Source: JBHIBR01 sp046759145 [NCBI: Nitrospinota bacterium]
GTDB taxonomy: Bacteria > UBA8248
Reading direction: 5' to 3'
Assembly (NCBI GenBank): GCA_046759145.1
Contig: JBHIBR010000098.1
Span: 1-6,908, forward strand
Length of the DNA: 6,908 nt
Shown here in pieces: positions 1 to 6,223 of this stretch (positions within the stretch are counted from its first letter, which is position 1; each line of letters begins with the position of its first letter). A program made the translations under genes and the position numbers. The notes under the pieces are model-generated. The model was not told the origin of the DNA. It searched no databases and saw nothing but the letters and a program-made list of their open reading frames with translations.

Positions 1-2
1 GC

Positions 3-413
3 CGGGAGCTGAGAGGCCTCGGGGAAAGGTTCCACGGGCTCAGGGCCCGGAGGGAGCGGGGAAGCTTCCTGGGATTCGGGCCGCGCTGGATGGCACGCCA
101 CGTGCGCCGGTGGGCCCGGGCCCTCGACCTCACCCCCGAACAGCGCCGCCAGCTCAATGCCCACAAGAACGACTACCTGAAGAAGGTGGCCCTCCTGCGG
201 GGAGAACTCACGGTGCGCCGCATCGAGCTGCGCGAGGCACTGGGCGAGCCCAAGGCGTCCTTAAAGACCCTGGAGGAGAAGGTCCGGGCCCTGGAGGAGA
301 AGCGCACGGCCATCCTGCTCGAGGGGGTGCGCATGCACAGGGCTATGCTGAACCTTCTCACTGAGGCCCAGAGGAAGAAGCTCGAGGAGCTCGCGGGGAC
401 GAACCTCCACTGA
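3..413 (+). CDS. Spy/CpxP-like LTXXQ-family protein, 5' end outside window
   Basis: This is the C-terminal part of a small helical protein with two LTXXQ-type motifs. LTPEQ lies at nt 129-143 and LTEAQ at nt 357-371, separated by a charged, heptad-like helical region rich in Glu, Arg, Lys and Leu. This pattern is typical of the Spy/CpxP/ZraP group of periplasmic chaperones and metal-stress sensors (LTXXQ or metal-resistance families). The reading frame stays open for 29 codons upstream of the first ATG (nt 90) with mostly G/C third positions, and that ATG has no convincing ribosome binding site. The true start and any signal peptide therefore probably lie left of the window; the visible part is 136 residues, 107 if nt 90 is the start. 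The export location is inferred from the family and not seen here. It is separated from mrpA by 259 nt, so it is probably a different transcription unit. Family assignment is moderately sure; the exact role is unknown. Confidence 0.75.
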   Translation, partial: RELRGLGERFHGLRARRERGSFLGFGPRWMARHVRRWARALDLTPEQRRQLNAHKNDYLKKVALLRGELTVRRIELREALGEPKASLKTLEEKVRALEEKRTAILLEGVRMHRAMLNLLTEAQRKKLEELAGTNLH

Positions 414-439
414 GGGCCCGCCGGGGCCGCCGCGGGCCC
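414..439 (+). terminator. GC-rich stem-loop directly after the LTXXQ gene, possible terminator
   Basis: Perfect 8-bp arms GGGCCCGC (414-421) and GCGGGCCC (432-439) enclose a 10-nt loop and start on the base after the stop codon. No T-tract follows, so it is not a classical intrinsic terminator. It could stabilise the 3' end of the mRNA or act with Rho. Position and stem strength are seen; the function is inferred. Confidence 0.3.
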
Positions 440-455
440 ATCGGGGCCGCCGCGG
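422..455. repeat. 14-bp direct repeat, GC-rich
   Basis: The 14-mer CGGGGCCGCCGCGG occurs at 422-435 and again at 442-455, a 20-bp period. The second copy can itself fold, with GGCCGC at 445-450 facing GCGGCC at 452-457. It overlaps the stem-loop after the upstream gene. It may be a small repeat element or simple GC-rich drift. Confidence 0.4.
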
Positions 456-542
456 CCGACGCCCGCCGGCCGGTCCCCCCGGACGGTCGGGATGCGAGCC
501 CTTCGTTGCCTTTTGGCGACGCCCCGGGAGCACTTCCCCCCC

Positions 543-571
543 TTGCCGCTTCCTGTCTAGCACGGTATCCT
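543..571 (+). promoter_or_regulatory. Candidate sigma70-type promoter for the mrp operon
   Basis: TTGCCG (543-548) and TATCCT (566-571) are separated by 17 bp, the ideal spacing. They match 3 of 6 and 4 of 6 consensus bases. The site lies in the locally least GC-rich part of the gap and about 100 nt before mrpA. No other pair in the gap looked better by eye. This is inference from a partial match. Confidence 0.3.
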
Positions 572-584
572 CCGACGAACGCGC

Positions 585-619
585 GGGAGCTGGGTCCTCT
601 GATCCTGTCCCGGGCTCCC
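585..619 (+). promoter_or_regulatory. Hairpin in the presumed mrpA leader
   Basis: GGGAGC (585-590) pairs with GCTCCC (614-619). The stem can continue with GGG (592-594) against CCC (609-611), leaving a 14-nt loop. It would sit in the 5' untranslated region if the promoter near 543-571 is real. No T-run or known riboswitch consensus is recognised. Confidence 0.25.
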
Positions 620-672
620 ATCGGTCCAACCAACAGATGACCGGAGGAGGCCGCCGCCGTCGGTGAGGGAAG

Positions 673-3195
673 TTGGCTGACACCCTTCTGATCGTCTTCT
701 TTCCTTTCCTGGCCGCGGCCCTGATGCCCCTTGTGGAGCGGCTCCACAGGCAGGCCATCGCCTTCTACGCCCTGATCGCCCCCCTCCTCTGCCTCCTGAG
801 CCTCATCCGCCTCTACGGCCGATGGTCGCCCCAGGCGGGGCGGTTGGGGGGGACGTTGCGCTATTCCCTCCCGTGGGTGGTCCCAGGGCCGCTGCCCGTC
901 CAGCTCTCCTTCCTGGTGGACGGCCTGAGCCTGATGTGGGGCTTCCTGGTGGCGGGGATGGGCCTCCTCATCGTCCTCTACTCCCACTGGTACATGGCCC
1001 CCGGCCACCGGGCCGGTGCGGAATCCCCAACTCCGTCGGAGCCCCCGCTCGAGAGCGGGGCTCAACTGAGCGGGCTCCCCGCTCGGGGCCGCGTGGCCCC
1101 CGAGGAAGCCCTGGGCCGCTTCTACGGCTGGCTGCTAGCCTTCATGGGCTCGATGCTGGGCGTGGTGCTCGCCGACAACCTGGTGAGCCTCTTCGTCTTC
1201 TGGGAGCTCACGAGCCTCACCTCCTTCTTCCTCATCGGCTTCTGGTCCGAGCGGGAGGCTTCGAACTACGGCGCCACCAAGGCGGTCTTGATCACGGGCG
1301 GTGGAGGGTTGGCCCTGCTGGGCGGGTTCATCCTCCTGAACCAGGGGACGGGGAGCTGGGAGCTCTCGGAGCTGTTGGCCCACCCCCGGCCGGAGGCGGT
1401 GACGCCCTGGGTGTTCGCCCTGATCCTCCTGGGCGCCGCCACCAAGAGCGCCCAGCTCCCCTTCCACATCTGGCTCCCGAACGCCATGGAGGCGCCCACC
1501 CCCGTGAGCGCCTTCCTCCACTCGGCCACCATGGTGAAGGCGGGGATATACCTCCTCGCCCGCTTCTACCCCCTGATGGGTGGGCACCCCTGGTGGGGCT
1601 ATGCGGTCCCGGCACTGGGGATGGCCACCATGATCGCGGGGGGGCTCCTGGCGCTGCGCGCCCACGACCTGAAGGCCATCCTGGCCTACAGCACGGTGAG
1701 CCAGCTGGGCCTCATCGTGACCTTCCTGGGCTGGGGGGGCGAGGCGGCCGTCCTCGGAGGGACGCTCCACCTCTTGAACCACGCCGCCGCCAAGGCGGGC
1801 CTCTTCATGTTGGTGGGCATCGTGGAGCACGAGACGGGGACGCGCGACGTGCGAGAGCTCGGGGGCCTGCGAAAGTCCATGCCCAGGACCCACCTCCTGG
1901 CCTTAGTGCTGGCGGCATCCCTCACGGGCATCCCTCCCCTGGGGGGGTTCCTGACCAAGGAGATGCTCTATGAGTCGAGCCTCCACACGGGGGGCGCCTG
2001 GCCTTACTGGACCCTCCTCGCGGGGTTCCTGACGGCCCTCTACCACTTGCGGCTGGTGGGCGTCCCCTTCTGGGAAGACAGGGGCGGGCGCCCACCGAAA
2101 CACCCCCACGACCCACCCCGGGGGATGCTGCTCGCGCCCGCAGCTCTTGCGCTGCTGGCCATCCTGTTCGGCATTGCGCCCGGCCTCATCGAGGGGAGCA
2201 TCGTCGAGCCCGCGGCGAGCGCTACCATGGGGTGGGGCCGGCCAGTGGAGGCGGACCTCGCCCTGTGGCACGGCTTCAACCTCCCGCTCCTGATGAGCGC
2301 CCTCACCCTCGCCCTGGGCGGTGCGGTCTACCTCCGCCTGGCGGCGGTGGAGGGAGCCGTGGGTGGTGCCGCCCGCGCCTGGGGGCGGGGACCCACCTTC
2401 AACCGCATCTACGACGGGACCATCCGCCTCGCGGTGCGCTACAGTTGGCCCTCCCTGCTCCTGGTCCAGCACGGTTTCCTGCGCCGCTACCTGGCATGGA
2501 TGATCCTGGCCTTCCTGGTGCTCGTGGGGGTGATGGGGACACAGCTCGGCTGGCGGCTGGGGAGCCTGCCCGGCCCCCTCCGGGTGGGCTTCCTGCCCGC
2601 GGTCGTCTGCGTCCTCCTGTGGGGGGCGGCCTTCGCCACCGCCCTTTTCCGCCACCGCCTCTCGGCCATCCTGGCCCTGGGGCTCACGGGCTACCTGACG
2701 GCGGGCCTCTACCTTCTGCTCAAGGCGCCCGACCTGGCCCTCACCCAGATCATGATCGAATCGATGACCGTCATCCTCTTCCTGCTGGTCTTCTGGTTCC
2801 TCCCCGAGCTCCACCCCGCCCCCAACTCCACCCTCCGGAGAGCCCGGGACTGGGCAGTAGCGGGGGCCATGGGCGCGACGGTGACGGCCCTCACCGCGCT
2901 GGCCATGAACACGCGACACCTGGGCCTGGGCACCGTCGCCGACTACTTCATGCAGACCAGCTACCGCCTCGCCGGCTTCAAGAACGTGGTCAACGCCGTC
3001 ATCGTGGACTACCGGGGCTACGACACCCTGGGGGAGATCACCGTGCTGGCCGTGGCGGGCGTGGCCATCTACGCCCTGATGCGGCTTGCGGGGGGTACCC
3101 CAGCGCGCCCGCGCTCCGGGGACCCCAGGCGACCTGTCGCCTGGGGAGCCCCGCGCGCGGGGGGCCCCGCGGGGAGGCGACCGTGCGCTCACTGA
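673..3195 (+). CDS. mrpA: Mrp Na+/H+ antiporter subunit A
   Basis: This is the large subunit of the Mrp complex, a polytopic inner-membrane protein of 840 aa related to NuoL. An antiporter core with Proton_antipo_N and M type segments spans roughly residues 60-500. It includes the conserved Glu178 in FVFWELTS, Lys258 in TKSAQLPFH, His283 and Lys289 in FLHSATMVKAG, and Lys374. The C-terminal part carries the MbhD/DUF4040-like segment (Asp687, Glu696 in TQIMIESMT) and the MbhE-like segment (DYRGYDTLGE, Glu788). The TTG start at 673 is chosen because an in-frame stop lies at 664-666 and the first membrane helix would be lost with the next ATG (724). GAGGG (665-669) precedes it at a short spacing. 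Two parts look foreign to the family: an extra loop at about residues 114-147 and an Arg-rich tail at 807-840, both encoded by hairpin-rich DNA. Without them the length is about the usual 770-800. It overlaps mrpB by 13 nt. The family is certain; the start is less so. Confidence 0.96.
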   Translation: MADTLLIVFFPFLAAALMPLVERLHRQAIAFYALIAPLLCLLSLIRLYGRWSPQAGRLGGTLRYSLPWVVPGPLPVQLSFLVDGLSLMWGFLVAGMGLLIVLYSHWYMAPGHRAGAESPTPSEPPLESGAQLSGLPARGRVAPEEALGRFYGWLLAFMGSMLGVVLADNLVSLFVFWELTSLTSFFLIGFWSEREASNYGATKAVLITGGGGLALLGGFILLNQGTGSWELSELLAHPRPEAVTPWVFALILLGAATKSAQLPFHIWLPNAMEAPTPVSAFLHSATMVKAGIYLLARFYPLMGGHPWWGYAVPALGMATMIAGGLLALRAHDLKAILAYSTVSQLGLIVTFLGWGGEAAVLGGTLHLLNHAAAKAGLFMLVGIVEHETGTRDVRELGGLRKSMPRTHLLALVLAASLTGIPPLGGFLTKEMLYESSLHTGGAWPYWTLLAGFLTALYHLRLVGVPFWEDRGGRPPKHPHDPPRGMLLAPAALALLAILFGIAPGLIEGSIVEPAASATMGWGRPVEADLALWHGFNLPLLMSALTLALGGAVYLRLAAVEGAVGGAARAWGRGPTFNRIYDGTIRLAVRYSWPSLLLVQHGFLRRYLAWMILAFLVLVGVMGTQLGWRLGSLPGPLRVGFLPAVVCVLLWGAAFATALFRHRLSAILALGLTGYLTAGLYLLLKAPDLALTQIMIESMTVILFLLVFWFLPELHPAPNSTLRRARDWAVAGAMGATVTALTALAMNTRHLGLGTVADYFMQTSYRLAGFKNVVNAVIVDYRGYDTLGEITVLAVAGVAIYALMRLAGGTPARPRSGDPRRPVAWGAPRAGGPAGRRPCAH
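1031..1084. repeat. Hairpin cluster inside mrpA (extra loop)
   Basis: Consecutive inverted repeats fill this stretch. CTCC/GGAG lies at 1031-1041. CCCCGCTC (1043-1050) faces GAGCGGGG (1053-1060), extendable to 11-bp arms with one bulged base. CTCA/TGAG lies at 1061-1070, and GAGCGGG (1068-1074) faces CCCGCTC (1078-1084). It lies in frame and encodes a Pro/Ser/Gly/Glu-rich loop between YM (residues 107-108) and RFYGW (149-153), where Mrp proteins normally have only a short connector. This looks like a small palindromic element tolerated in a solvent loop. The palindromes are seen; the insertion is inferred. Confidence 0.55.
3092..3174. repeat. Compound palindromic element at mrpA 3' end and mrpB start
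   Basis: An 83-bp run of back-to-back palindromes. GGGGTACCCC spans 3092-3101. AGCGCG/CGCGCT spans 3102-3115. CCCCAGGCGAC (3123-3133) faces GTCGCCTGGGG (3136-3146) with a 2-nt centre. CCCCGCGCGCGGGG spans 3149-3162 and CCCCGCGGGG spans 3165-3174. The outer parts also pair across the centre with small bulges (3117-3121 with 3149-3153, 3108-3114 with 3155-3161), so the whole is one imperfect long inverted repeat resembling a REP or miniature element. It encodes nearly all of the extra MrpA tail and ends inside the mrpB ribosome binding site. Confidence 0.65.
3171..3177 (+). promoter_or_regulatory. mrpB ribosome binding site embedded in a palindrome
   Basis: GGGGAGG lies 5 nt before the GTG start of mrpB and decides that start. 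Its first four bases are the right arm of the CCCCGCGGGG palindrome (3165-3174), so mRNA folding could mask it. Translation of mrpA, which runs through to 3195, could open it. The masking is inferred. Confidence 0.5.
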
Positions 3196-3593
3196 TCTTC
3201 CAGACGGTGGCGCCCATCGCGCTCCACCTCATCCTGGTTTTCTCCGCCTTCCTCCTCTTCATGGGCCACAACCAACCCGGCGGGGGTTTCATCGCGGGGC
3301 TCATGACCTCGGTGGGGCTCATCCTCCAGTTCATGGCCTTCGGCCGGCGCTACGGCTTGGAGCGCTTCCCCTGGCCCTTCGACCGGGTCTACCCGCTCGG
3401 GCTGGCGGTCGCCGGAGGGGTGGGGCTCGCCGGCCTCGCCTTCGGGGCGTTCCTCAAGTCGCGCCAGTTCCACCTGACCCTCCCCCTCCTGGGCGGGGTG
3501 GAGGTGTTGACGGCTTTCTTGTTCGACGTGGGGGTGTACTTCGTGGTTGTCGGGATGACCATGGCCGTCCTCCTCCTCTTGAGCGAGCGATGA
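3183..3593 (+). CDS. mrpB: Mrp Na+/H+ antiporter subunit B
   Basis: This 136-aa membrane protein of the MnhB/MrpB family has about four transmembrane segments and the family hallmark GHNQPGGGF at residues 28-36, just after the first helix. MrpB is a small integral subunit required for assembly and Na+/H+ exchange by the Mrp complex. The GTG start at 3183 is supported by GGGGAGG 5 nt upstream and by VRSLIFQTVAP matching the usual MrpB N-terminus. The open frame extends far upstream through mrpA, but that part is an out-of-frame shadow. The start lies 13 nt inside the end of mrpA, so translation is probably coupled. The stop overlaps an ATG that opens a 16-codon mini-ORF in the gap before mrpC. 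Length and motifs are normal. Confidence 0.95.
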   Translation: MRSLIFQTVAPIALHLILVFSAFLLFMGHNQPGGGFIAGLMTSVGLILQFMAFGRRYGLERFPWPFDRVYPLGLAVAGGVGLAGLAFGAFLKSRQFHLTLPLLGGVEVLTAFLFDVGVYFVVVGMTMAVLLLLSER

Positions 3594-3600
3594 AGCCCGG

Positions 3601-3630
3601 CCGGTCCACCGAAAGTCGGTCCACCGAAAG
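3601..3630. repeat. Two tandem 15-bp units in the mrpB-mrpC gap
   Basis: CCGGTCCACCGAAAG (3601-3615) is followed directly by TCGGTCCACCGAAAG (3616-3630); 14 of 15 bases agree. The core TCGGT-CC-ACCGA is a small inverted repeat. The same unit occurs inverted and doubled at 6713-6742, with 27 of 30 bases complementary to this pair. The last two bases of the second unit run into the likely mrpC ribosome binding site AGAGGGG (3629-3635). Confidence 0.8.
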
Positions 3631-3644
3631 AGGGGCGTGAGGCC

Positions 3645-3992
3645 GTGAGCTGGCTGGTATCCATCACGGTGGGGGTGCTCTTCACGACGGGGGTGTACCT
3701 CATCCTCCAGCGCAAGCTCCTCCAGCTCATCCTGGGGCTCTCGCTCCTGAGCCACGCGGCCAACCTCCTCATCGTCGCCTCGGGCTGGGTGCGCGACGGC
3801 TTCGCCCCCATCGTCCCTCCCACCGCCAGCGTGGACCCGACCCTCTACGTGGATCCCCTCCCCCAGGCCATGGTGCTCACGGCCATCGTCATCGGCTTCG
3901 GCGTCACGGCCTTCCTGCTCGTCCTGGCCGTGCAGGCGTACCGGCAGTTCGGCACGGACGACCTGGACCAGATGCGGAGGTCCCGGGGATGA
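3645..3992 (+). CDS. mrpC: Mrp Na+/H+ antiporter subunit C
   Basis: A 115-aa NuoK-like subunit with three predicted transmembrane helices. It shows the family signatures GLSLLSHAANLL in helix 2 and DPLPQAMVLTAIVIGFG leading into helix 3. In the Mrp complex MrpC sits between the MrpA and MrpD modules and contributes to the ion path, as known for the family. The GTG start at 3645 is chosen because an in-frame TGA lies at 3636-3640 in the alternative readings and MSWLVSITVGV fits the family N-terminus. AGAGGGG (3629-3635) gives a 9-nt spacing, and a weaker GAGG lies closer. It follows the only sizeable gap in the operon (51 nt), which is largely filled by the tandem 15-bp repeat. The stop overlaps the mrpD start as ATGA. 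Confidence 0.95.
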   Translation: MSWLVSITVGVLFTTGVYLILQRKLLQLILGLSLLSHAANLLIVASGWVRDGFAPIVPPTASVDPTLYVDPLPQAMVLTAIVIGFGVTAFLLVLAVQAYRQFGTDDLDQMRRSRG

Positions 3993-5467
3993 GCGCCGTG
4001 GTGGTGCTCCCCGTGGTGGGCCCGCTGGGGGTGGCCATCGCCCTGCTGCTGCTGAGGCGCTCCCTGCGGCTGCAGCAGGCGGCGAGCCTCGGGGCGATGG
4101 TGGCCTACGTCGCCCTCGCCGCCCTCCTCCTCTCCCACACGGGCCGGGGGGCCATCTCCGTCCACAGGATGGGACTCTGGCCCTTCCCCTACGGGATCAT
4201 CCTGGTGGCGGACGCCCTCTCCTCCACCATGCTGCTGCTGGCGGCCGTGGTGGTGGGGGCCTGCACCGTCTTCGCGTTCCACTACCTGGAGGAGTCCATG
4301 CGGCGGGAGGTGTTCTTCCCCCTGGTCCACTTCCTCCTGATGGGCATCAACGGCGCCTTCCTCACGGGCGACATCTTCAACCTCTTCGTCTTCTTCGAGG
4401 TGTTGCTGATATCGGCCTACGCGCTGCTCTCCTTCTACGGGAGCCTGGAGCAGTTGGAGATGGCCTTCAAGTACGTGGCCATCAACCTCATCGGCTCCAC
4501 CCTCTTCCTCCTGGGGGTGGCCCTCCTCTACGCCCAGGTGGGGACGGTGAACATGGCCGACCTCTCGGAGAAGGTGGCCCGGCTGGGACCCCGGCCCCTG
4601 CTGGTGGTGACGGCCCTCATCTTCCTCATGGTCTTCAGCATCAAGGCGGCCATCTTCCCGATGCAGATCTGGCTGCCCTCGGCCCACTCCATCTCGCCCA
4701 CCCCCATCGCCGCGATCCTGGCGGGGATCATGGTCAAGGTGGGCATCTACGCCATCCTCCGCTGCGCCACCCTCATCTTCCCGGGCCCCGTCCGCCAACT
4801 CGCCCCCCTCCTCTTGCTCCTGGCGGTCATCACCATCGCCTTCGGCGCCATAGGGGTGCTCCCCCAGCGGAACCTCAAGCGGGTGCTGGCTTACTCCACC
4901 ATCAACCAGCTGGGATACATCCTCTTCGGGCTCTCCCTCCTCACCCCGGCGGGGGTGAGCGCGGCGCTCTTCGCCCTCATCAACCACGCCTTCATCAAGA
5001 GCTCCCTCCTCCTGGGAGCGGGCCTCACCCACGTGCTCACGGGCTCGGGGGAGCTGGACGAGATGGGCGGCCTCCAGGAGAGGGCGCCCGCGGCCTCCCT
5101 CCTGCTCTTGCTCGGGTTCCTGGCGCTGGCGGGCTTTCCCCCCATGAACGGCTTTTTCTCCAAACTCTTCCTGATCGCGGCGGGCTTCGGCGCGGGGGCC
5201 TACGTCGCCACGAGCCTCGCCCTGGGGCTCGGGCTGGTGACTCTCTACTACTGCTTCGTCACCTGGCAGCGCATCGCCTGGGGAACTCCGGTCGAGACCC
5301 GGCGGGCGCCGCTTGGGGTTTACCTGCCCGTGGCCTTCCTGGTTTCCTTCACCGTCCTCTTCAGCCTGGGCGCGGGGCCGCTCGCGGGGTTCACCGACCG
5401 GCTGGCGGCGGAGGTGCTGGAGCCCGCCCTTTACGTGGCGGCCGTCAAGGGGGCGGTGGGCCCCTGA
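3989..5467 (+). CDS. mrpD: Mrp Na+/H+ antiporter subunit D
   Basis: A 492-aa polytopic antiporter-like subunit of the NuoM/NuoN type, with the Proton_antipo_M core at about residues 125-420. Key residues are intact: Glu137 in FVFFEVLL, Lys219 in FSIKAAIFP, Lys250 in MVKVG and Lys337 in NHAFIKSSLL. Glu137 and Lys219 fall at the same numbers as the functionally important residues described for Bacillus MrpD, so this copy appears active. MrpD forms the second proton channel next to MrpA. The ATG start overlaps the mrpC stop as ATGA, and GGAGG (3976-3980) lies 8 nt upstream. The length is standard and no insertion is seen, in contrast to mrpA. A long antisense open frame over this gene is a composition artefact. 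Confidence 0.97.
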   Translation: MSAVVVLPVVGPLGVAIALLLLRRSLRLQQAASLGAMVAYVALAALLLSHTGRGAISVHRMGLWPFPYGIILVADALSSTMLLLAAVVVGACTVFAFHYLEESMRREVFFPLVHFLLMGINGAFLTGDIFNLFVFFEVLLISAYALLSFYGSLEQLEMAFKYVAINLIGSTLFLLGVALLYAQVGTVNMADLSEKVARLGPRPLLVVTALIFLMVFSIKAAIFPMQIWLPSAHSISPTPIAAILAGIMVKVGIYAILRCATLIFPGPVRQLAPLLLLLAVITIAFGAIGVLPQRNLKRVLAYSTINQLGYILFGLSLLTPAGVSAALFALINHAFIKSSLLLGAGLTHVLTGSGELDEMGGLQERAPAASLLLLLGFLALAGFPPMNGFFSKLFLIAAGFGAGAYVATSLALGLGLVTLYYCFVTWQRIAWGTPVETRRAPLGVYLPVAFLVSFTVLFSLGAGPLAGFTDRLAAEVLEPALYVAAVKGAVGP

Positions 5468-5480
5468 GGGAGGAAAACCG

Positions 5481-5957
5481 ATGCTCCTCGCCCTCACCGC
5501 CCTGATCCTCGCCCTCATCTGGGGCTTCCTCCGGGGGGGCGAGTTCGGCCCCGCGGATTTCTTCGCGGGGCTCCTGGTGGCCCTCGTGGTGCTGGCCGCG
5601 CTGCGTCGCACTTACGGTGAGCGGGTCTTCTTCGTCCGACTGCACCACGTCGCGGTCTACATCCCCCGTTTCCTGTGGCAGATGGTGTTGGCCAACCTCT
5701 GGGTGGCCCGGCTCGCCCTCCGGCCGCGGCTCTCGCTGCGCCCGGGCATCGTGGCTTTTCCCACGCGCGCCCGCAGCGACGTGGGCATCACCACCCTGGC
5801 CAACTCCATCACCCTCACCCCCGGCACCATGAGCGTGGACGTGAGCGAGGACCGCTCCACCATCTTCGTCCACACCATTGACATCGAGGACCCCGAGGGG
5901 GTGCGGGAGGGCATCCGGCGGGGGCTCGAGGACTACAGCACGCGGGCGGCGCCATGA
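5481..5957 (+). CDS. mrpE: Mrp Na+/H+ antiporter subunit E
   Basis: A 158-aa MnhE-family subunit with two or three N-terminal membrane helices (about residues 1-45 and 55-80). A cytoplasmic domain follows with the typical TLANSITLTPGTMSVDV motif (about residues 107-123) and a VHTIDIEDPEGVREGI-like end. MrpE supports assembly of the complex and is often less essential than the others. The ATG at 5481 has a strong site, GGGAGG (5468-5473), 7 nt upstream, and lies 13 nt after the mrpD stop. The frame is open further upstream but only as a shadow of mrpD. The stop overlaps the mrpF start as ATGA. Length and motifs are normal. Confidence 0.95.
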   Translation: MLLALTALILALIWGFLRGGEFGPADFFAGLLVALVVLAALRRTYGERVFFVRLHHVAVYIPRFLWQMVLANLWVARLALRPRLSLRPGIVAFPTRARSDVGITTLANSITLTPGTMSVDVSEDRSTIFVHTIDIEDPEGVREGIRRGLEDYSTRAAP

Positions 5958-6223
5958 TCGGAGTGCTGACCGAGGCGATCATCGCCGTCGTGGGGGCCTC
6001 CATGGCCTTGTCCTTCTACCGCCTCGTGCGGGGGCCCTCCATCCCCGACCGGGTGGTGGGCGCCGACGCCGTGGTCACGAACCTCATGGGGCTCATCGTG
6101 CTCTTCACCATCGAGACTTCCTATCCGTTCTTCTTTGTAGCAGTCCTGGTGCTCGCCATCCTGGGGTTCGTGGGCACGGTGGCGTACGCGAAGTTCATCG
6201 AGAGGGGGAGCATCATTGAGTGA
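5954..6223 (+). CDS. mrpF: Mrp Na+/H+ antiporter subunit F
   Basis: An 89-aa MnhF-family membrane protein with three helices. The signature PSIPDRVVGADAV places Asp32 and Asp38 between helix 1 and helix 2. The first Asp is highly conserved in MrpF and linked to Na+ transport in the family. The ATG start overlaps the mrpE stop as ATGA with no good ribosome binding site, so translation is likely by coupling. The end overlaps mrpG by 8 nt. Length and sequence are typical. Confidence 0.95.
   Translation: MIGVLTEAIIAVVGASMALSFYRLVRGPSIPDRVVGADAVVTNLMGLIVLFTIETSYPFFFVAVLVLAILGFVGTVAYAKFIERGSIIE

Noticed and set aside
358-1065. 235-aa minus-strand open frame covering the gap before mrpA
   Set aside because: Composition is typical of antisense GC-rich DNA, it overlaps mrpA, and no motif or credible start context is visible.
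822-1973. 383-aa plus-strand open frame within mrpA
   Set aside because: Pro/Gly/Arg/His-rich alternate-frame reading of mrpA without membrane helices or motifs; stop codons are simply rare at this GC content.
2232-3182. Upstream extension of the mrpB reading frame
   Set aside because: This part lies out of frame inside mrpA and translates to Pro/Gly/Arg-rich nonsense. The real MrpB begins at the GTG with a ribosome binding site at 3171-3177.
1903-3192. 429-aa open frame on the minus strand opposite mrpA
   Set aside because: Low-complexity Gly/Glu/Arg/His translation with no recognisable fold; antisense shadow of mrpA.
3092-3195. Frameshift in a fused MrpA/MrpB gene
   Set aside because: MrpA reaches its full MbhE-like end, and MrpB has its own start, binding site and complete N-terminus, so these are two separate genes.
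3601-3630. Start of a CRISPR array
   Set aside because: Only two directly abutting 15-bp units with no spacers and no cas genes.
5313-5480. Upstream extension of the mrpE reading frame
   Set aside because: It is an out-of-frame reading of mrpD; the ATG at 5481 has a strong binding site and matches the MrpE N-terminus.
3845-5611. 588-aa open frame on the minus strand opposite mrpD and mrpE
   Set aside because: It is rich in Glu, Gly, Gln, His and Arg with no domain or hydrophobic pattern, as expected for the antisense of GC-rich membrane-protein genes. The + strand genes here are unmistakable.
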